DNA of 35,475 nucleotides from an uncultured Bacteroides sp. (GCA_902388495.1 CABMPP010000036.1:1-35475); one strand, 5' to 3'. Positions 16,177-25,861 are shown, counted from the stretch's first letter. The notes: generated by a model from the letters alone, not told the origin. Translations and numbers: made by a program.

Positions 16177-17730
16177 ATGAAAAAGATAAAAAGTTTTTTA
16201 GTGAGTATATGTGCAGCAGGATTGTTGTATTCATGCTCTACGCAATCAGTGACCAGTGTGCAAACTAATGATAAAGGTACACAGTGGCAATGGAACAAAG
16301 GGACTATAGTAGTAGAGACTCCCGAGCGTCCGGCAGGCCAGCAGAGTGTTATCGGGCTGACGCTTCCTAAGATGGAAGTCGTTCGTGTAGGTTTTGTAGG
16401 CTTGGGTATGCGTGGTCCCGGTGCGGTAGAACGCTTTACTTATATTCCCGGGACACAAGTAGTGGCTCTTTGTGATTATGAGCAGGAGCGTGCTGAGAGA
16501 TGCCAAAAATTCTTAGAGAATGCTTCTCTACCTAAGGCTGCCGTTTATTCGGGTGCTACCGGTTATGAGGAACTCTGCAAACGTGATGATATAGATCTGG
16601 TTTATATCGCTGCCGACTGGTTGCACCACTTTCCCGTAGCCAAATGTGCCTTGGAGAATGGCAAGAATGTAGCTATTGAAGTACCTTCTGCCATGAATCT
16701 GGAAGAGTGCTGGGCGTTAATTAACTTGAGTGAGACTACCCGCAGGCACTGCATGATTCTGGAAAACTGCTGTTATGACTGGTTTGAAATGAATACGCTG
16801 AATATGGCACAGCAAGGTGTCTTTGGTGAAGTGATTCGTGCGCAAGGTGCATATATACATAATCTGGATAGTTTCTGGGATTATTATTGGAAAAACGGTG
16901 AAAACGATAAATTAGGATGGCGTCTGGACTACAATATGAAGCATCGTGGTGATGTATATGCCACTCACGGCCTTGGCCCCGTAGCGCAAGCTCTTGATAT
17001 CCATCGCGGCGACCGCATGACGACTTTGGTTGCCATGGACACGAAGTCTGTTGTCGGCAAAGAGCTGGTAGAGCAAAGAACCGGTCAGGAATGTAAGGAC
17101 TTCCGTAACGGCGACCATACTACAACGATGATTCGTACAGCCAATGGAAAGGTTATCGAAATCCAGCACGATGTAATGACACCGCAGCCTTACAACCGTT
17201 TGTATCAACTTACAGGTACTAAAGGTTTTGCCAACAAATATCCGGTTGAAGGGTATGCACTCGATGCAGAACAACTGAGTGCTTCGGGCGTACAACCTAA
17301 GATTGATGATTTGAGTTCACACGGTTTCCTGCCACAATCAGAAATGGAGGCTTTGGTCAGGAAATACCAGCATCCGATTTTGAAGAAATATGGTGAGATG
17401 GCTAAGGAAGTCGGTGGCCATGGCGGTATGGACTTCATAATGGACAGCCGTTTGGTATATTGTTTGCAAAATGGTCTTCCTTTGGATATGGATGTCTATG
17501 ATTTGGCTGAATGGTGCTGTCTTGCAGAACTGGGTGAACTCTCCATGGATAACGGCTGTGCTGCCGTGGAATTCCCCGATTTCACCCGTGGTGAATGGAA
17601 TGTAGTGGAAGGCTATAAACATGCGTATGCAAGTCCTGAAGATGAAAAAGTAAGTATGGAGAAGGCTCTGTCATTTACTGCCAAACTAAAAGAACAAGGG
17701 GCTAAGGAATGGGCTGCTGAAAAGAAATAA
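16177..17730 (+). CDS. GH109-type NAD-dependent glycosidase (probable alpha-N-acetylgalactosaminidase), lipoprotein
   Basis: This is a 517-residue Gfo/Idh/MocA-fold protein. A lipoprotein signal (GLLYSC, cysteine 20) and a roughly 45-residue linker precede the Rossmann domain, whose NAD motif is VGFVGLGMRGPGAV (71-84). Segments typical of the GH109 family are DWLHHFPVAKCALENGKNVA (148-167), the ENCCYDWFEMNTLNMAQQGV stretch and THGLGPVAQALDIHRGD. GH109 enzymes split alpha-GalNAc glycosides by transient oxidation at C3 with a bound, recycled NAD. The residues after the lipid cysteine (STQSVT) are not acidic, which suggests periplasmic placement. An ordinary Gfo/Idh/MocA oxidoreductase is the alternative, but the PUL context and GH109 motifs favour the glycosidase. 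A strong terminator follows. Confidence 0.85.
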   Translation: MKKIKSFLVSICAAGLLYSCSTQSVTSVQTNDKGTQWQWNKGTIVVETPERPAGQQSVIGLTLPKMEVVRVGFVGLGMRGPGAVERFTYIPGTQVVALCDYEQERAERCQKFLENASLPKAAVYSGATGYEELCKRDDIDLVYIAADWLHHFPVAKCALENGKNVAIEVPSAMNLEECWALINLSETTRRHCMILENCCYDWFEMNTLNMAQQGVFGEVIRAQGAYIHNLDSFWDYYWKNGENDKLGWRLDYNMKHRGDVYATHGLGPVAQALDIHRGDRMTTLVAMDTKSVVGKELVEQRTGQECKDFRNGDHTTTMIRTANGKVIEIQHDVMTPQPYNRLYQLTGTKGFANKYPVEGYALDAEQLSASGVQPKIDDLSSHGFLPQSEMEALVRKYQHPILKKYGEMAKEVGGHGGMDFIMDSRLVYCLQNGLPLDMDVYDLAEWCCLAELGELSMDNGCAAVEFPDFTRGEWNVVEGYKHAYASPEDEKVSMEKALSFTAKLKEQGAKEWAAEKK

Positions 17731-17778
17731 GAGTTGCTTCTGGAAAAGATCAAAGGTAAAAAAGTTTTCAAGGGTAAG

Positions 17779-17820
17779 AAACTGTTCTTCCTCATGTAAT
17801 TTGAGGAGGAACAGTTTTAT
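17779..17820 (+). terminator. Terminator ending the PUL
   Basis: A 15-bp stem (17779-17793 with 17803-17817, one G-U pair) with a 9-base loop is followed by a short TTTTAT. It lies 48 bases past the GH109 stop codon and 17 bases before the end of the convergent TetR gene, so it may serve both directions. Confidence 0.85.
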
Positions 17821-17837
17821 AAAGTTGATATTTCGCT

Positions 17838-18449
17838 TTAGTTACACAACAGATGCTCCATCTGCATAATTATTTGCGATTTCCATCCAGCAAGCATCTC
17901 TTCAAAATCTTCGTCTTTGTCAAAGAAAACAGCGGTACTCAGTTTCCTTGTGAGGAAAGGAAATACCAGAAGACCATAGAAGGTAAGGAACACAACATGC
18001 AACGGCACTTGCTTCAACTTGCCGGCGTTCATTTCACTTTGCAATCCGTTGGCTATTTCCTGGAAGTAGCCTTCCAGACGTAGTTCACGGGCAGTGCTGA
18101 CCAGATGAGACATATCGCGCTCAATTTCCCGAACCATGAATATCGGCAGGTAGGGATTACGGAAAAAGGTATTGAAATAAGCGTCGATAATTTTTCCTAT
18201 CCGTTCGGAGATGGGCTTGTCTTGCAGCATGATGCCTTGGATTTCAGGAGCCAGGGAGAGGATGATGTTTCCGAAAACAGCTTGAAACATCTTGTCCTTG
18301 GTCCGAAAATAGTAATGCAGTGCAGGGCGGTTGATGCCTGCTGCTGCGGCTATGTCGCTCATATTGGTTTCTGCGAAACCGTTCTTCATGAACAGCTGCT
18401 GTGCCGTTTCAATGATTTTCTTTTCCAGGTTGTTGTCGTTTGTTGCCAT
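17838..18449 (-). CDS. TetR/AcrR-family transcriptional regulator
   Basis: This 203-residue repressor-type protein carries an N-terminal helix-turn-helix at about 10-55, visible as FAETNMSDIAAAAGINRPAL followed by HYYFRTKDKMFQAVF. The C-terminal part is an all-helical ligand-binding and dimerisation domain. The gene starts 4 bases after the stop codon of the large activase-type protein, so the two are almost certainly co-transcribed and probably co-regulated. The ligand is unknown; an acyl-CoA or fatty acid is plausible given the partner, but nothing in the sequence shows it. Confidence 0.9.
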   Translation of the reverse strand: MATNDNNLEKKIIETAQQLFMKNGFAETNMSDIAAAAGINRPALHYYFRTKDKMFQAVFGNIILSLAPEIQGIMLQDKPISERIGKIIDAYFNTFFRNPYLPIFMVREIERDMSHLVSTARELRLEGYFQEIANGLQSEMNAGKLKQVPLHVVFLTFYGLLVFPFLTRKLSTAVFFDKDEDFEEMLAGWKSQIIMQMEHLLCN

Positions 18450-18453
18450 GTCT

Positions 18454-21400
18454 TTATTTTTTTAGGTTGTCGATAAAGAGTAACATGCGGTTGACTATAT
18501 TTACGTCACTGACTCCACTGTCGAAGTCTAAAGATAGAAAATTGATATCGGGGTAAAGAGTCTTTATCCGTTTTTCAATTCCTTTGGCAACGATATGGTT
18601 GGCAATGCAGCCGAAAGGTTGCAGGCTGACTACATTGTTCACACCTTGGTGCGCAAAGGAAGCAACTTCGGCAGGAAGAAGCCATCCCTCTCCGAACTGT
18701 GCATAAGGGGTAATCAGGTTTTTGCTTTCTTCCGCTTCGCTGAATATATTGCTGAAGGGAACAAAATAGCGGAATCGCTTGGCTACCGCATTTATTTTAT
18801 CTATTTGCCTTTGAGCTATTTTATAAAACCACTTCAGGGCAAGGTCTGACATCTGCCGTTTTTCAAGATGTGCTTCGACATTCACCTTGCGATTTACAAA
18901 ACTCTGCATGAAGAAGTCGGTCAGGATAGGAGGAATGACTTCAATCCCTCTTTCTATAAGCCAATCGGTAATGTTTTTCTGTGCAAAGGGGTTGAACTTC
19001 AGGAAAATTTCTCCGACTACTCCTACTTTGGGGGTAGGACGATCCTGGCAGATGGAATTAAACTCATCTGCGGCTGAGTGCAGAAGTGGAATCAGTTGCT
19101 TCTTCTCTTTCCGGACGATAGCCTCGAAAGCAAGCTGCAAATATTTGTCGCGCAACCGGGCGGAAGCACCGCTTTCTTTCTCACGAGCTGCTGCTGCATA
19201 ATAAAATTTGGCAATGCAGTCACTGTATAGTACAGCATGTAGTGTCGGCATAAGGATTTTGGCCCAATTCACTTTGAATCCCGGCTGGTTGTTTTCTATT
19301 CCGCTGCCCAGTGATACGGAAATGACCGGTACATCTGTATATCCGGCGTCTACCAATGCTTTTTTTATTAAAGAGATATAGCTGCTGGCACGGCATTGTC
19401 CTCCGGTCTGGGTGATGGCAACGGCTGTTTCTGCAGGGTTGTAACGTCCGCTTTTAAATGCTTTTATAATATCGCCTACGATCAGCGTGGCCGGATAGCA
19501 GACTTCGTTATTCGAGTACTTTAATCCCCATTCGCATGAGTCATTGCTGCTTATAGGAAGGCTTTCTACCTCGTACCCGGCCAATCGGAAGATAGCAGGA
19601 GCTAACGGAGAAATGAAAGGAGTGAAGAAAGGTACCAGTATTTTGCGGTTGCGGTAGGTGTCGTCGTATACCGGTACGGTGGTGAATTTCTGGAAGTCCT
19701 GGTTGGCAGCCTGTTCAGTACCGGCCAGTTTCAGACTCTCAATCATAGACCTCACCCGTAGCTTCATGGAACCGATATTGCTTATGTCGTCCAGCTTCAG
19801 CAGTGTAAGCGGTTTGTTGTAGCGCATCAGCAAGTCGCGTACTTCGTCTGCCAGAAAAGCATCCGGGCCGCAACCGAAGGAGGTCATCTCTACAAACTGC
19901 ATGTCCCGGCCCTGGGTGGCACACCATTTAGCAGCTTTCAGAATGCGGTTGGCATAAGCCCATTGCGTCACGAAGTGAGAATCGGAGACATCTATTTCTT
20001 TGTCTCTGACCAGATCGTCGGTAATGACATTCACTCCCAAGTCGGCAATCATGTCTGATATCTTATGCTGTATCAGAGGGTCGCTGTGGTAAGGTCGTCC
20101 GGCAAGCATGATGGTCAATGCTTCATGATCGCTCGTTTCAGACAATACTTTCTCGTTGCATGAAATCATTTCCTGTTCGAAAGCCGCCTGCTCCTGTTCG
20201 GCTTTGCTGAAAGCTGTATGAATGGTGCTGTCATCAATACCCAGGCTGCCGAGCAGTTCTTGGCATTGCTTGAGCAGCAGTTTGCGGTCTTTGAAGGTGA
20301 TGGCAGGGGAATCGACGGGGATGTTGCTGTAAGTTACGCTTTTTATCACTTCCGAGTAGCCCGAGACGATGGGACAGTTGTAGCTGTTTGCTTCTTTCCC
20401 TTTTTTCTCAAACACGACGAAAGGCATGAAAATGCGGTTTACTTTCTTTTGTATCAGGTTGCTGATGTGGCTATGTACCAATTTGGCCGGAAAGCAGATG
20501 TTATCGGACATTACCATGCGCGCATTGCGTTCGTAACTTAGGAAGTTGGACGCATCGGACAGATAGACTTGTATGCCGCAGGATGTAAAAAGAGTGTGCC
20601 AGAAAGGGTATTCTTCGTACATGTTCAGGCATCTGGGGATGCCGATGCTCATTCGGGGAGAGTCGATTTCGGCATGGCGGTCGAAGAGGAGCCTGTTCTT
20701 ATACTCATAGATATTCTTGCCTTTGCAGGCGCTGCTTTCTCCGTTCGTAAATACCTTTTCGCATCTGTTGCCCGAATAGTATTTCTTTCCGTTCCCAAAT
20801 TTGTAGCATGTCACGAGGCATTGGTTGTCGCATCCTTTGCAGCGGAGAAAGCGGGAAGTATACTTTGCCTTGTCAAGCATTTCGTCCAGACGGACTGCTG
20901 TTCCCTGATGCTTCATGGCATACAGTGCACATCCGAAAGCTCCCATCAGCTCCGGTACATTGCATCTGGATACTTTGGTTTCGGTCAGTATCTCCAAAGC
21001 CCGTACCAGGGCATCATTGCGCATGGCTCCGCCTTGCACTACGATGTTTTTGCCCAGGACGGATGTGTCTTTCAGTTTCAATACTTTATAGAGACAGTTC
21101 TTTACTACCGAATATGCAAGGCCGGCGGCGATGTCGTTGACGGTAGCCCCGTCACGTAGCACTTGCTTCACTTTCGAATTCATGAACACGGTGCACCTTG
21201 TCCCCAGATTGCACGGAGCTGTTGAACGGCAAGCGGCTTCGGAAAACTCTTCGGCGGTATACCCCAGTGAGTTTGCAAATGTTTCGATGAATGAACCGCA
21301 ACCGGATGAACAGGCTTCGTTTATTTCTATCCGGTCTATGATTCCTTTATTTACGAAGATGGCCTTCATATCTTGTCCGCCGATGTCGAGGATAAAAGAA

Positions 21401-22653
21401 ACATCTTTGTCCAGATAGTGCGCAGCCATGTAGTGGGCTATCGTTTCGATGATACCCGAATGGAGTTGGTAGGCGCATTTTATCAGGTCCTCACCGTAGC
21501 CGGTGGAACAGCTTCCTTTGATGTTGAGTACTGCACCGTACTTATTGCATGCATCACGCAGTTTTTCTAATCCTTCTTCTACAGTCTTTATAGCGTTGCC
21601 ACCGTTGGCGTTATAATAGGAATAGAGGATTCGGGAGTCTGTGTCCGTCACCACAATCTTGGTGGTGGTGGAGCCGGAGTCTATTCCAATGAATACATCC
21701 TGTTCTCCGGATTTCAGTTCTGCCTGCACAATTTCCTTGCCTGAAATTCGTTTTATCCATTCGGTATATTCGGTTTCGTTACTGAATAGAGTTTCTACTC
21801 CGGTGGATATATGGGTGGTTGCATTCAGACTCGTATCTATATAGTCAATCAGCAGGGGAAGTTTGAAGTGCCTGTCGCTGCCGGTACATGACAGGGCAGT
21901 GCCGAAAGCAGGCAGTAGTGTGCCATGAGCCGGTAAGATAACCTCTTTTTCGTTGAGGGACAAATAATCGATAAAAGCCTTACGCAATGCAGGAATAAAG
22001 GTCAGCGGACCACCGCAAAACAAAACGGGCGTTTTGATGTCATAGCCATGAGCCAGAGTAACTGTGGTTTGTACTGCTACGGCATGGAATATGGAAGCTG
22101 CAATATTCTCCCGGCTTACGTTTTTGGCTATCAGATTCTGAATATCCGTTTTGCAAAAAACGCCGCAGCGTGAAGCTATCGGGTAGACCTGATCAGCATG
22201 CATGGCGAGCTCGTTCAGTTTTTCGATGTCCACTCCCAGAATAATTGCCATCTGGTCGATGAAAGCTCCTGTACCTCCTGCGCAGTTACCGTTCATCCGC
22301 AGGTCTGTGGCTTCACCGTTTTTGAAGAATACTATTTTGGCATCTTCTCCGCCAATGTCTATCATGGCATTTATGGAAGAATGGCTTTTTTGTATGGCTT
22401 TTGTTGCAGCTACTACTTCCTGCACAAATAAGAGAGAGCATTTTTCTGAGATTCCCATTCCGATAGAACCGGTGATACCGACAGATACCTCCTTGTCTCC
22501 AATGATGGGGAGCAGTTCCTTTAAAAAGGATAAAACCGTTTCTTTGGCCTTTGCGCTATGTCTTTCATATTTGGAGAATACGATATTGTCATATTCATCA
22601 AGTACAACCAGTTTCGCGGTGGTAGAGCCAATATCAAGACCTATTCTGAACAT
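18454..22653 (-). CDS. Giant 2-hydroxyacyl-CoA dehydratase activase-type protein (two ATPase domains plus reductase-like C-terminus)
   Basis: This is a 1399-residue cytoplasmic iron-sulfur protein counting from ATG 22653; the extension to 22710 is unlike the family, whereas MFRIGLDIGSTTAKLVV is the standard ASKHA start. Two BadF/BcrA-type ATPase domains lie in tandem: the first at about 1-265 (cluster cysteines in NGNCAGGTGAF and SRCGVFCKTDIQ), the second from about 320 (FIGIDSGSTTTKIVVTD, NEACSSGCGSF, GTRCTVFMNS). A cysteine cluster follows (RCKGCDNQCLVTCYKFG), then a DUF2229-type segment (GIPRCLNMYEEYPFWHTLF) and a region resembling the dehydratase or double-cubane reductase subunit (QTGGQCRASSYIS). 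Relatives couple ATP hydrolysis to one-electron transfer at very low potential. No dehydratase, CoA-transferase or electron-transfer partner lies nearby, and the substrate is unknown. Confidence 0.9.
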   Translation of the reverse strand: MFRIGLDIGSTTAKLVVLDEYDNIVFSKYERHSAKAKETVLSFLKELLPIIGDKEVSVGITGSIGMGISEKCSLLFVQEVVAATKAIQKSHSSINAMIDIGGEDAKIVFFKNGEATDLRMNGNCAGGTGAFIDQMAIILGVDIEKLNELAMHADQVYPIASRCGVFCKTDIQNLIAKNVSRENIAASIFHAVAVQTTVTLAHGYDIKTPVLFCGGPLTFIPALRKAFIDYLSLNEKEVILPAHGTLLPAFGTALSCTGSDRHFKLPLLIDYIDTSLNATTHISTGVETLFSNETEYTEWIKRISGKEIVQAELKSGEQDVFIGIDSGSTTTKIVVTDTDSRILYSYYNANGGNAIKTVEEGLEKLRDACNKYGAVLNIKGSCSTGYGEDLIKCAYQLHSGIIETIAHYMAAHYLDKDVSFILDIGGQDMKAIFVNKGIIDRIEINEACSSGCGSFIETFANSLGYTAEEFSEAACRSTAPCNLGTRCTVFMNSKVKQVLRDGATVNDIAAGLAYSVVKNCLYKVLKLKDTSVLGKNIVVQGGAMRNDALVRALEILTETKVSRCNVPELMGAFGCALYAMKHQGTAVRLDEMLDKAKYTSRFLRCKGCDNQCLVTCYKFGNGKKYYSGNRCEKVFTNGESSACKGKNIYEYKNRLLFDRHAEIDSPRMSIGIPRCLNMYEEYPFWHTLFTSCGIQVYLSDASNFLSYERNARMVMSDNICFPAKLVHSHISNLIQKKVNRIFMPFVVFEKKGKEANSYNCPIVSGYSEVIKSVTYSNIPVDSPAITFKDRKLLLKQCQELLGSLGIDDSTIHTAFSKAEQEQAAFEQEMISCNEKVLSETSDHEALTIMLAGRPYHSDPLIQHKISDMIADLGVNVITDDLVRDKEIDVSDSHFVTQWAYANRILKAAKWCATQGRDMQFVEMTSFGCGPDAFLADEVRDLLMRYNKPLTLLKLDDISNIGSMKLRVRSMIESLKLAGTEQAANQDFQKFTTVPVYDDTYRNRKILVPFFTPFISPLAPAIFRLAGYEVESLPISSNDSCEWGLKYSNNEVCYPATLIVGDIIKAFKSGRYNPAETAVAITQTGGQCRASSYISLIKKALVDAGYTDVPVISVSLGSGIENNQPGFKVNWAKILMPTLHAVLYSDCIAKFYYAAAAREKESGASARLRDKYLQLAFEAIVRKEKKQLIPLLHSAADEFNSICQDRPTPKVGVVGEIFLKFNPFAQKNITDWLIERGIEVIPPILTDFFMQSFVNRKVNVEAHLEKRQMSDLALKWFYKIAQRQIDKINAVAKRFRYFVPFSNIFSEAEESKNLITPYAQFGEGWLLPAEVASFAHQGVNNVVSLQPFGCIANHIVAKGIEKRIKTLYPDINFLSLDFDSGVSDVNIVNRMLLFIDNLKK

Positions 22654-22790
22654 ATTCTTTTGAAGTTTATATAGCTTAACTTTTGTGTCTGACACGGTAG
22701 TCAAATGCAAAGAAACAAAGAATATCTGATATCTTGTAGCCTATGTATTCCTATATTTAACTAACTTTCACGGTTAGAGCGATGGGAATA

Positions 22791-22828
22791 AAAAAGAAGG
22801 TACACCGTGAGGCATACCTTCTTTTTTT
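22791..22828 (-). terminator. Terminator after secDF
   Basis: An inverted repeat AAAAAGAAGGTA / TACCTTCTTTTTTT (22791-22802 with 22815-22828) surrounds a 12-base loop. On the minus strand it lies 22 bases past the secDF stop and ends in a run of T. The arms are symmetric, so it might also act on plus-strand transcripts. Confidence 0.85.
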
Positions 22829-22849
22829 ATTTATATTCTTTGGAGAATC

Positions 22850-25800
22850 TTATTTTTCAGCTACTTCAGCAGTAACCGGCTCAACATCCTTCTTGTTCTT
22901 CATCAGCATATAAGCGATAGGAGATGCAACGAACAGAGAAGACATTGTACCGAATACAACACCCAGAATCATAGCGAATGCGAAGCTGCGGATAGAATCA
23001 CCACCCAAGATGAAGATACACAGCAACACAATCAAGGTACTCAGTGAAGTATTGATGGTACGTGCCAGAGTCGTATTCAGAGAGTCGTTGAACAACTGGA
23101 ACTTAGGACGCTTCGGGTAGAGACCGAAGAACTCGCGCACACGGTCGAAGATTACCACCTTATCATTGATAGAGTAACCGATAGCTGTCAGGATAGCACC
23201 GATAAACGTCTGGTCGATTTCCAGAGAGAACGGCATCCAACCCCAGCAGATGGAGTAAGCACCCAGAATAATAATGGTATCACAAGCCAATGCAGCTACA
23301 GAACCGATACTGTATGCAATGTTGCGGAAACGGATCAAGATATAGATACCGATAGCAATCAATGCAAGTACAACGGACCAGATAGCGGAAACCTTAATGT
23401 CATCAGCGATACTTGGACCTACCTTCTGTGAGCTGACGATACTACCACCGGTGTGGTTCTCGCGGTCGATGAAGGTTTCCAGCGTAATGTTCTGAGTCAG
23501 TACCGGTTTCAGAGTCTCATACAGGTATGCTTCGATTTCAGAGTCAACGTTGTTGCCTTCTTCTTCGATGCGGTAGTTGGTACTGATACGTACTGTCTTG
23601 CCGTCTGTACCGATGGCGATAACGCTTACGTTGGCGTCACCGAACTTGCTTGCAATCAACTCACGTACTTGTTCCGGTTCTACCTTGTTCTCGAACTGTA
23701 CCTTGAAGTTACGTCCACCGGTGAAGTCGATACTCTGGCTTAATCCGCGAGTAGTAAGGAAGCCGAGGCAAACTACTACAGCAATACCCGTAACGGTCAA
23801 CCATAATTTATTTCTGCCCATGAAGTCGAAGTGTACGTTCGCCATCAGGTTCTTGGAGATCTTGGAAGAGAATGTCAGGTTCAACAGTTTATCCTTGCTC
23901 ATGAAGTGCTCGTAGAACAGACGTGTCATGAACACAGCTGTAAAGAACGAAATCAGGATACCGATAATCAACGTAGTGGCAAAACCACGGATCGGACCTG
24001 TACCGAAGTTGAACAGGATAATACCGGTGATGATAGACGTTAAGTTGGAGTCGAAGATAGCAGAGAAGGCGTTGGCATAACCGTCGGCCAATGCTTTCTT
24101 CACGCCCTTGCCGGCACGCAACTCTTCTTTGGTACGTTCATAGATCAACACGTTGGCATCCACAGCCATACCGAGTGACAATACCATACCGGCAATACCG
24201 GACATAGTCAATGCAGCCTGGAAGGACGAAAGAATACCCAGTGTGAAGAACAAGTTCAGAATCAAGGCACCGTTGGCAACCATACCCGGGATGAATCCAT
24301 ACATGGAGCACATGTAAATCATCAACAGGATCAATGCCACAACGAATGACATGATACCGGCGTTGATAGAAGCCTGTCCCAATGACGGACCTACGATATC
24401 TTCCTGTACGATATGTGCGGGAGCAGGCATCTTACCTGATTTCAGCACGTTCGCCAAGTCTTTTGCCTGTTCGGGAGTGAAGTGACCGGTGATTTGTGAA
24501 TTACCGCCGGTAATTTCGCTATTTACGTTCGGTGCAGAATATACATAACCATCCAATACGATAGCGATGCTTCTGTTGATGTTCTGCTTGGTGAGCTGAG
24601 CCCAACGGCGTGCACCGTCTGTATTCATAGACATACTAACGGCAGGTTTGCCGAAGTGGTCATATTCGTCTTTTGCATTTACCACTACATCACCTTCCAA
24701 CGGAGCTTTACCGTTACGTTCGGTAGACTTGATGGCATAAAGTTCGAAGGTTTGTCCTTTCGGGTCGTACTCATAAGGAGAAACACTCCATTTCAGACGC
24801 AAGTCTTTCGGCATTTCTGCCAGAACTTCCGGCATAGAAAGGTATTTGTTGACTTCAGCAGTATCCTTATAGTTGGCATAAGCTACAACCGGACCTTGTC
24901 CGCTCGGGTTGATTTGCAATATGGCCAGCAACGGATGTTCTTTCTTGATTTGTGCAAGGTCGGCAGCTTGTGATTTGCTTTCACCTTTCAAGGCAGCGGC
25001 GAGGCTGTCGGCAGTGCTGGTAGCTTGTGCTACGGCAGGAGCTTCGGTAGCTGCGTTGTCTGTTGCAGTGCTGTCGGCCGGTGTTTCGTTAGCCAGTATG
25101 GCGCGCAATCTGCTGTCGGCTGCTTGCAGGTAGGGAGCGGCATCCTTTGCTGTGTATGTTTCCCAGAATTCCAAATTTGCAGAACCCTGTAGCAATTTTC
25201 TTACACGCTCTGGTTCTTTGATACCCGGAAGTTCCACCATGATACGCCCCATTTTATCTTCCAGACTCTGGATGTTGGGCTGAACCACACCGAAGCGGTC
25301 GATACGTGTACGAAGTACGTTGTATGAGTTTTCGACGGCGGCTTTTACTTCCTCGCGAAGTACTTTCTCTACTTCAGCATCGGTAGACTTCTGATTAACT
25401 TTGTCTTTTAATTGTTGGGTTGCGAACAATTCGGAGAGACTGGCACCCGGAGCTATCTTGTGATACTCTCTTATGAACAGGGTGATGACGTCATCCTGGC
25501 TTGTAGTAGCCTGTTTGGCGGCAGTTGCCAATGCTTGGTTGAATGCTTCGTCCGGTTTGTTGTCAGCCAGTACCTTGATTACGTCGGGTACTGAAACTTC
25601 GAGGATGACGTTCATACCACCCTTTAAGTCCAAACCTAAACTGATTTCCATCTCACGACATTGTTTCAGCGTCCAATTGCCAAAATACACTTTCTCATTA
25701 GCCAGAGAATCGAGGTAGTCCTGTTCTACTTTCACATCTCCTTTTGCGAACTCTTTTGCCTTATTGGTATAGTGGCGAGTCACAAAAGAGAAGGAGAGAT

Positions 25801-25861
25801 AGAACACACACACCAGTGTGAGCAATATCGCAAAAACCCTTACAAATCCTTTGTTTTGCAT
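22850..25861 (-). CDS. secDF: Protein translocase subunit SecDF (fused)
   Basis: This 1003-residue inner-membrane protein is a fusion of SecD and SecF, which use the proton gradient to complete protein export through SecYEG. The SecD half has one N-terminal membrane span, a large periplasmic region beginning with GLDLKGGMNVILEV near residue 75, then five spans with LGMAVDANVLIYERTKEEL. The SecF half begins near residue 690 and carries IDFTGGRNFKVQFE and IGYSINDKVVIFDRVREF. Both conserved aspartate regions for proton coupling are intact. A low-complexity insert rich in Ala, Thr and Asp (about residues 255-295) interrupts the periplasmic domain, as in other Bacteroidales. It has its own predicted promoter and terminator, so it is probably a single-gene transcript. 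Confidence 0.97.
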   Translation of the reverse strand: MQNKGFVRVFAILLTLVCVFYLSFSFVTRHYTNKAKEFAKGDVKVEQDYLDSLANEKVYFGNWTLKQCREMEISLGLDLKGGMNVILEVSVPDVIKVLADNKPDEAFNQALATAAKQATTSQDDVITLFIREYHKIAPGASLSELFATQQLKDKVNQKSTDAEVEKVLREEVKAAVENSYNVLRTRIDRFGVVQPNIQSLEDKMGRIMVELPGIKEPERVRKLLQGSANLEFWETYTAKDAAPYLQAADSRLRAILANETPADSTATDNAATEAPAVAQATSTADSLAAALKGESKSQAADLAQIKKEHPLLAILQINPSGQGPVVAYANYKDTAEVNKYLSMPEVLAEMPKDLRLKWSVSPYEYDPKGQTFELYAIKSTERNGKAPLEGDVVVNAKDEYDHFGKPAVSMSMNTDGARRWAQLTKQNINRSIAIVLDGYVYSAPNVNSEITGGNSQITGHFTPEQAKDLANVLKSGKMPAPAHIVQEDIVGPSLGQASINAGIMSFVVALILLMIYMCSMYGFIPGMVANGALILNLFFTLGILSSFQAALTMSGIAGMVLSLGMAVDANVLIYERTKEELRAGKGVKKALADGYANAFSAIFDSNLTSIITGIILFNFGTGPIRGFATTLIIGILISFFTAVFMTRLFYEHFMSKDKLLNLTFSSKISKNLMANVHFDFMGRNKLWLTVTGIAVVVCLGFLTTRGLSQSIDFTGGRNFKVQFENKVEPEQVRELIASKFGDANVSVIAIGTDGKTVRISTNYRIEEEGNNVDSEIEAYLYETLKPVLTQNITLETFIDRENHTGGSIVSSQKVGPSIADDIKVSAIWSVVLALIAIGIYILIRFRNIAYSIGSVAALACDTIIILGAYSICWGWMPFSLEIDQTFIGAILTAIGYSINDKVVIFDRVREFFGLYPKRPKFQLFNDSLNTTLARTINTSLSTLIVLLCIFILGGDSIRSFAFAMILGVVFGTMSSLFVASPIAYMLMKNKKDVEPVTAEVAEK

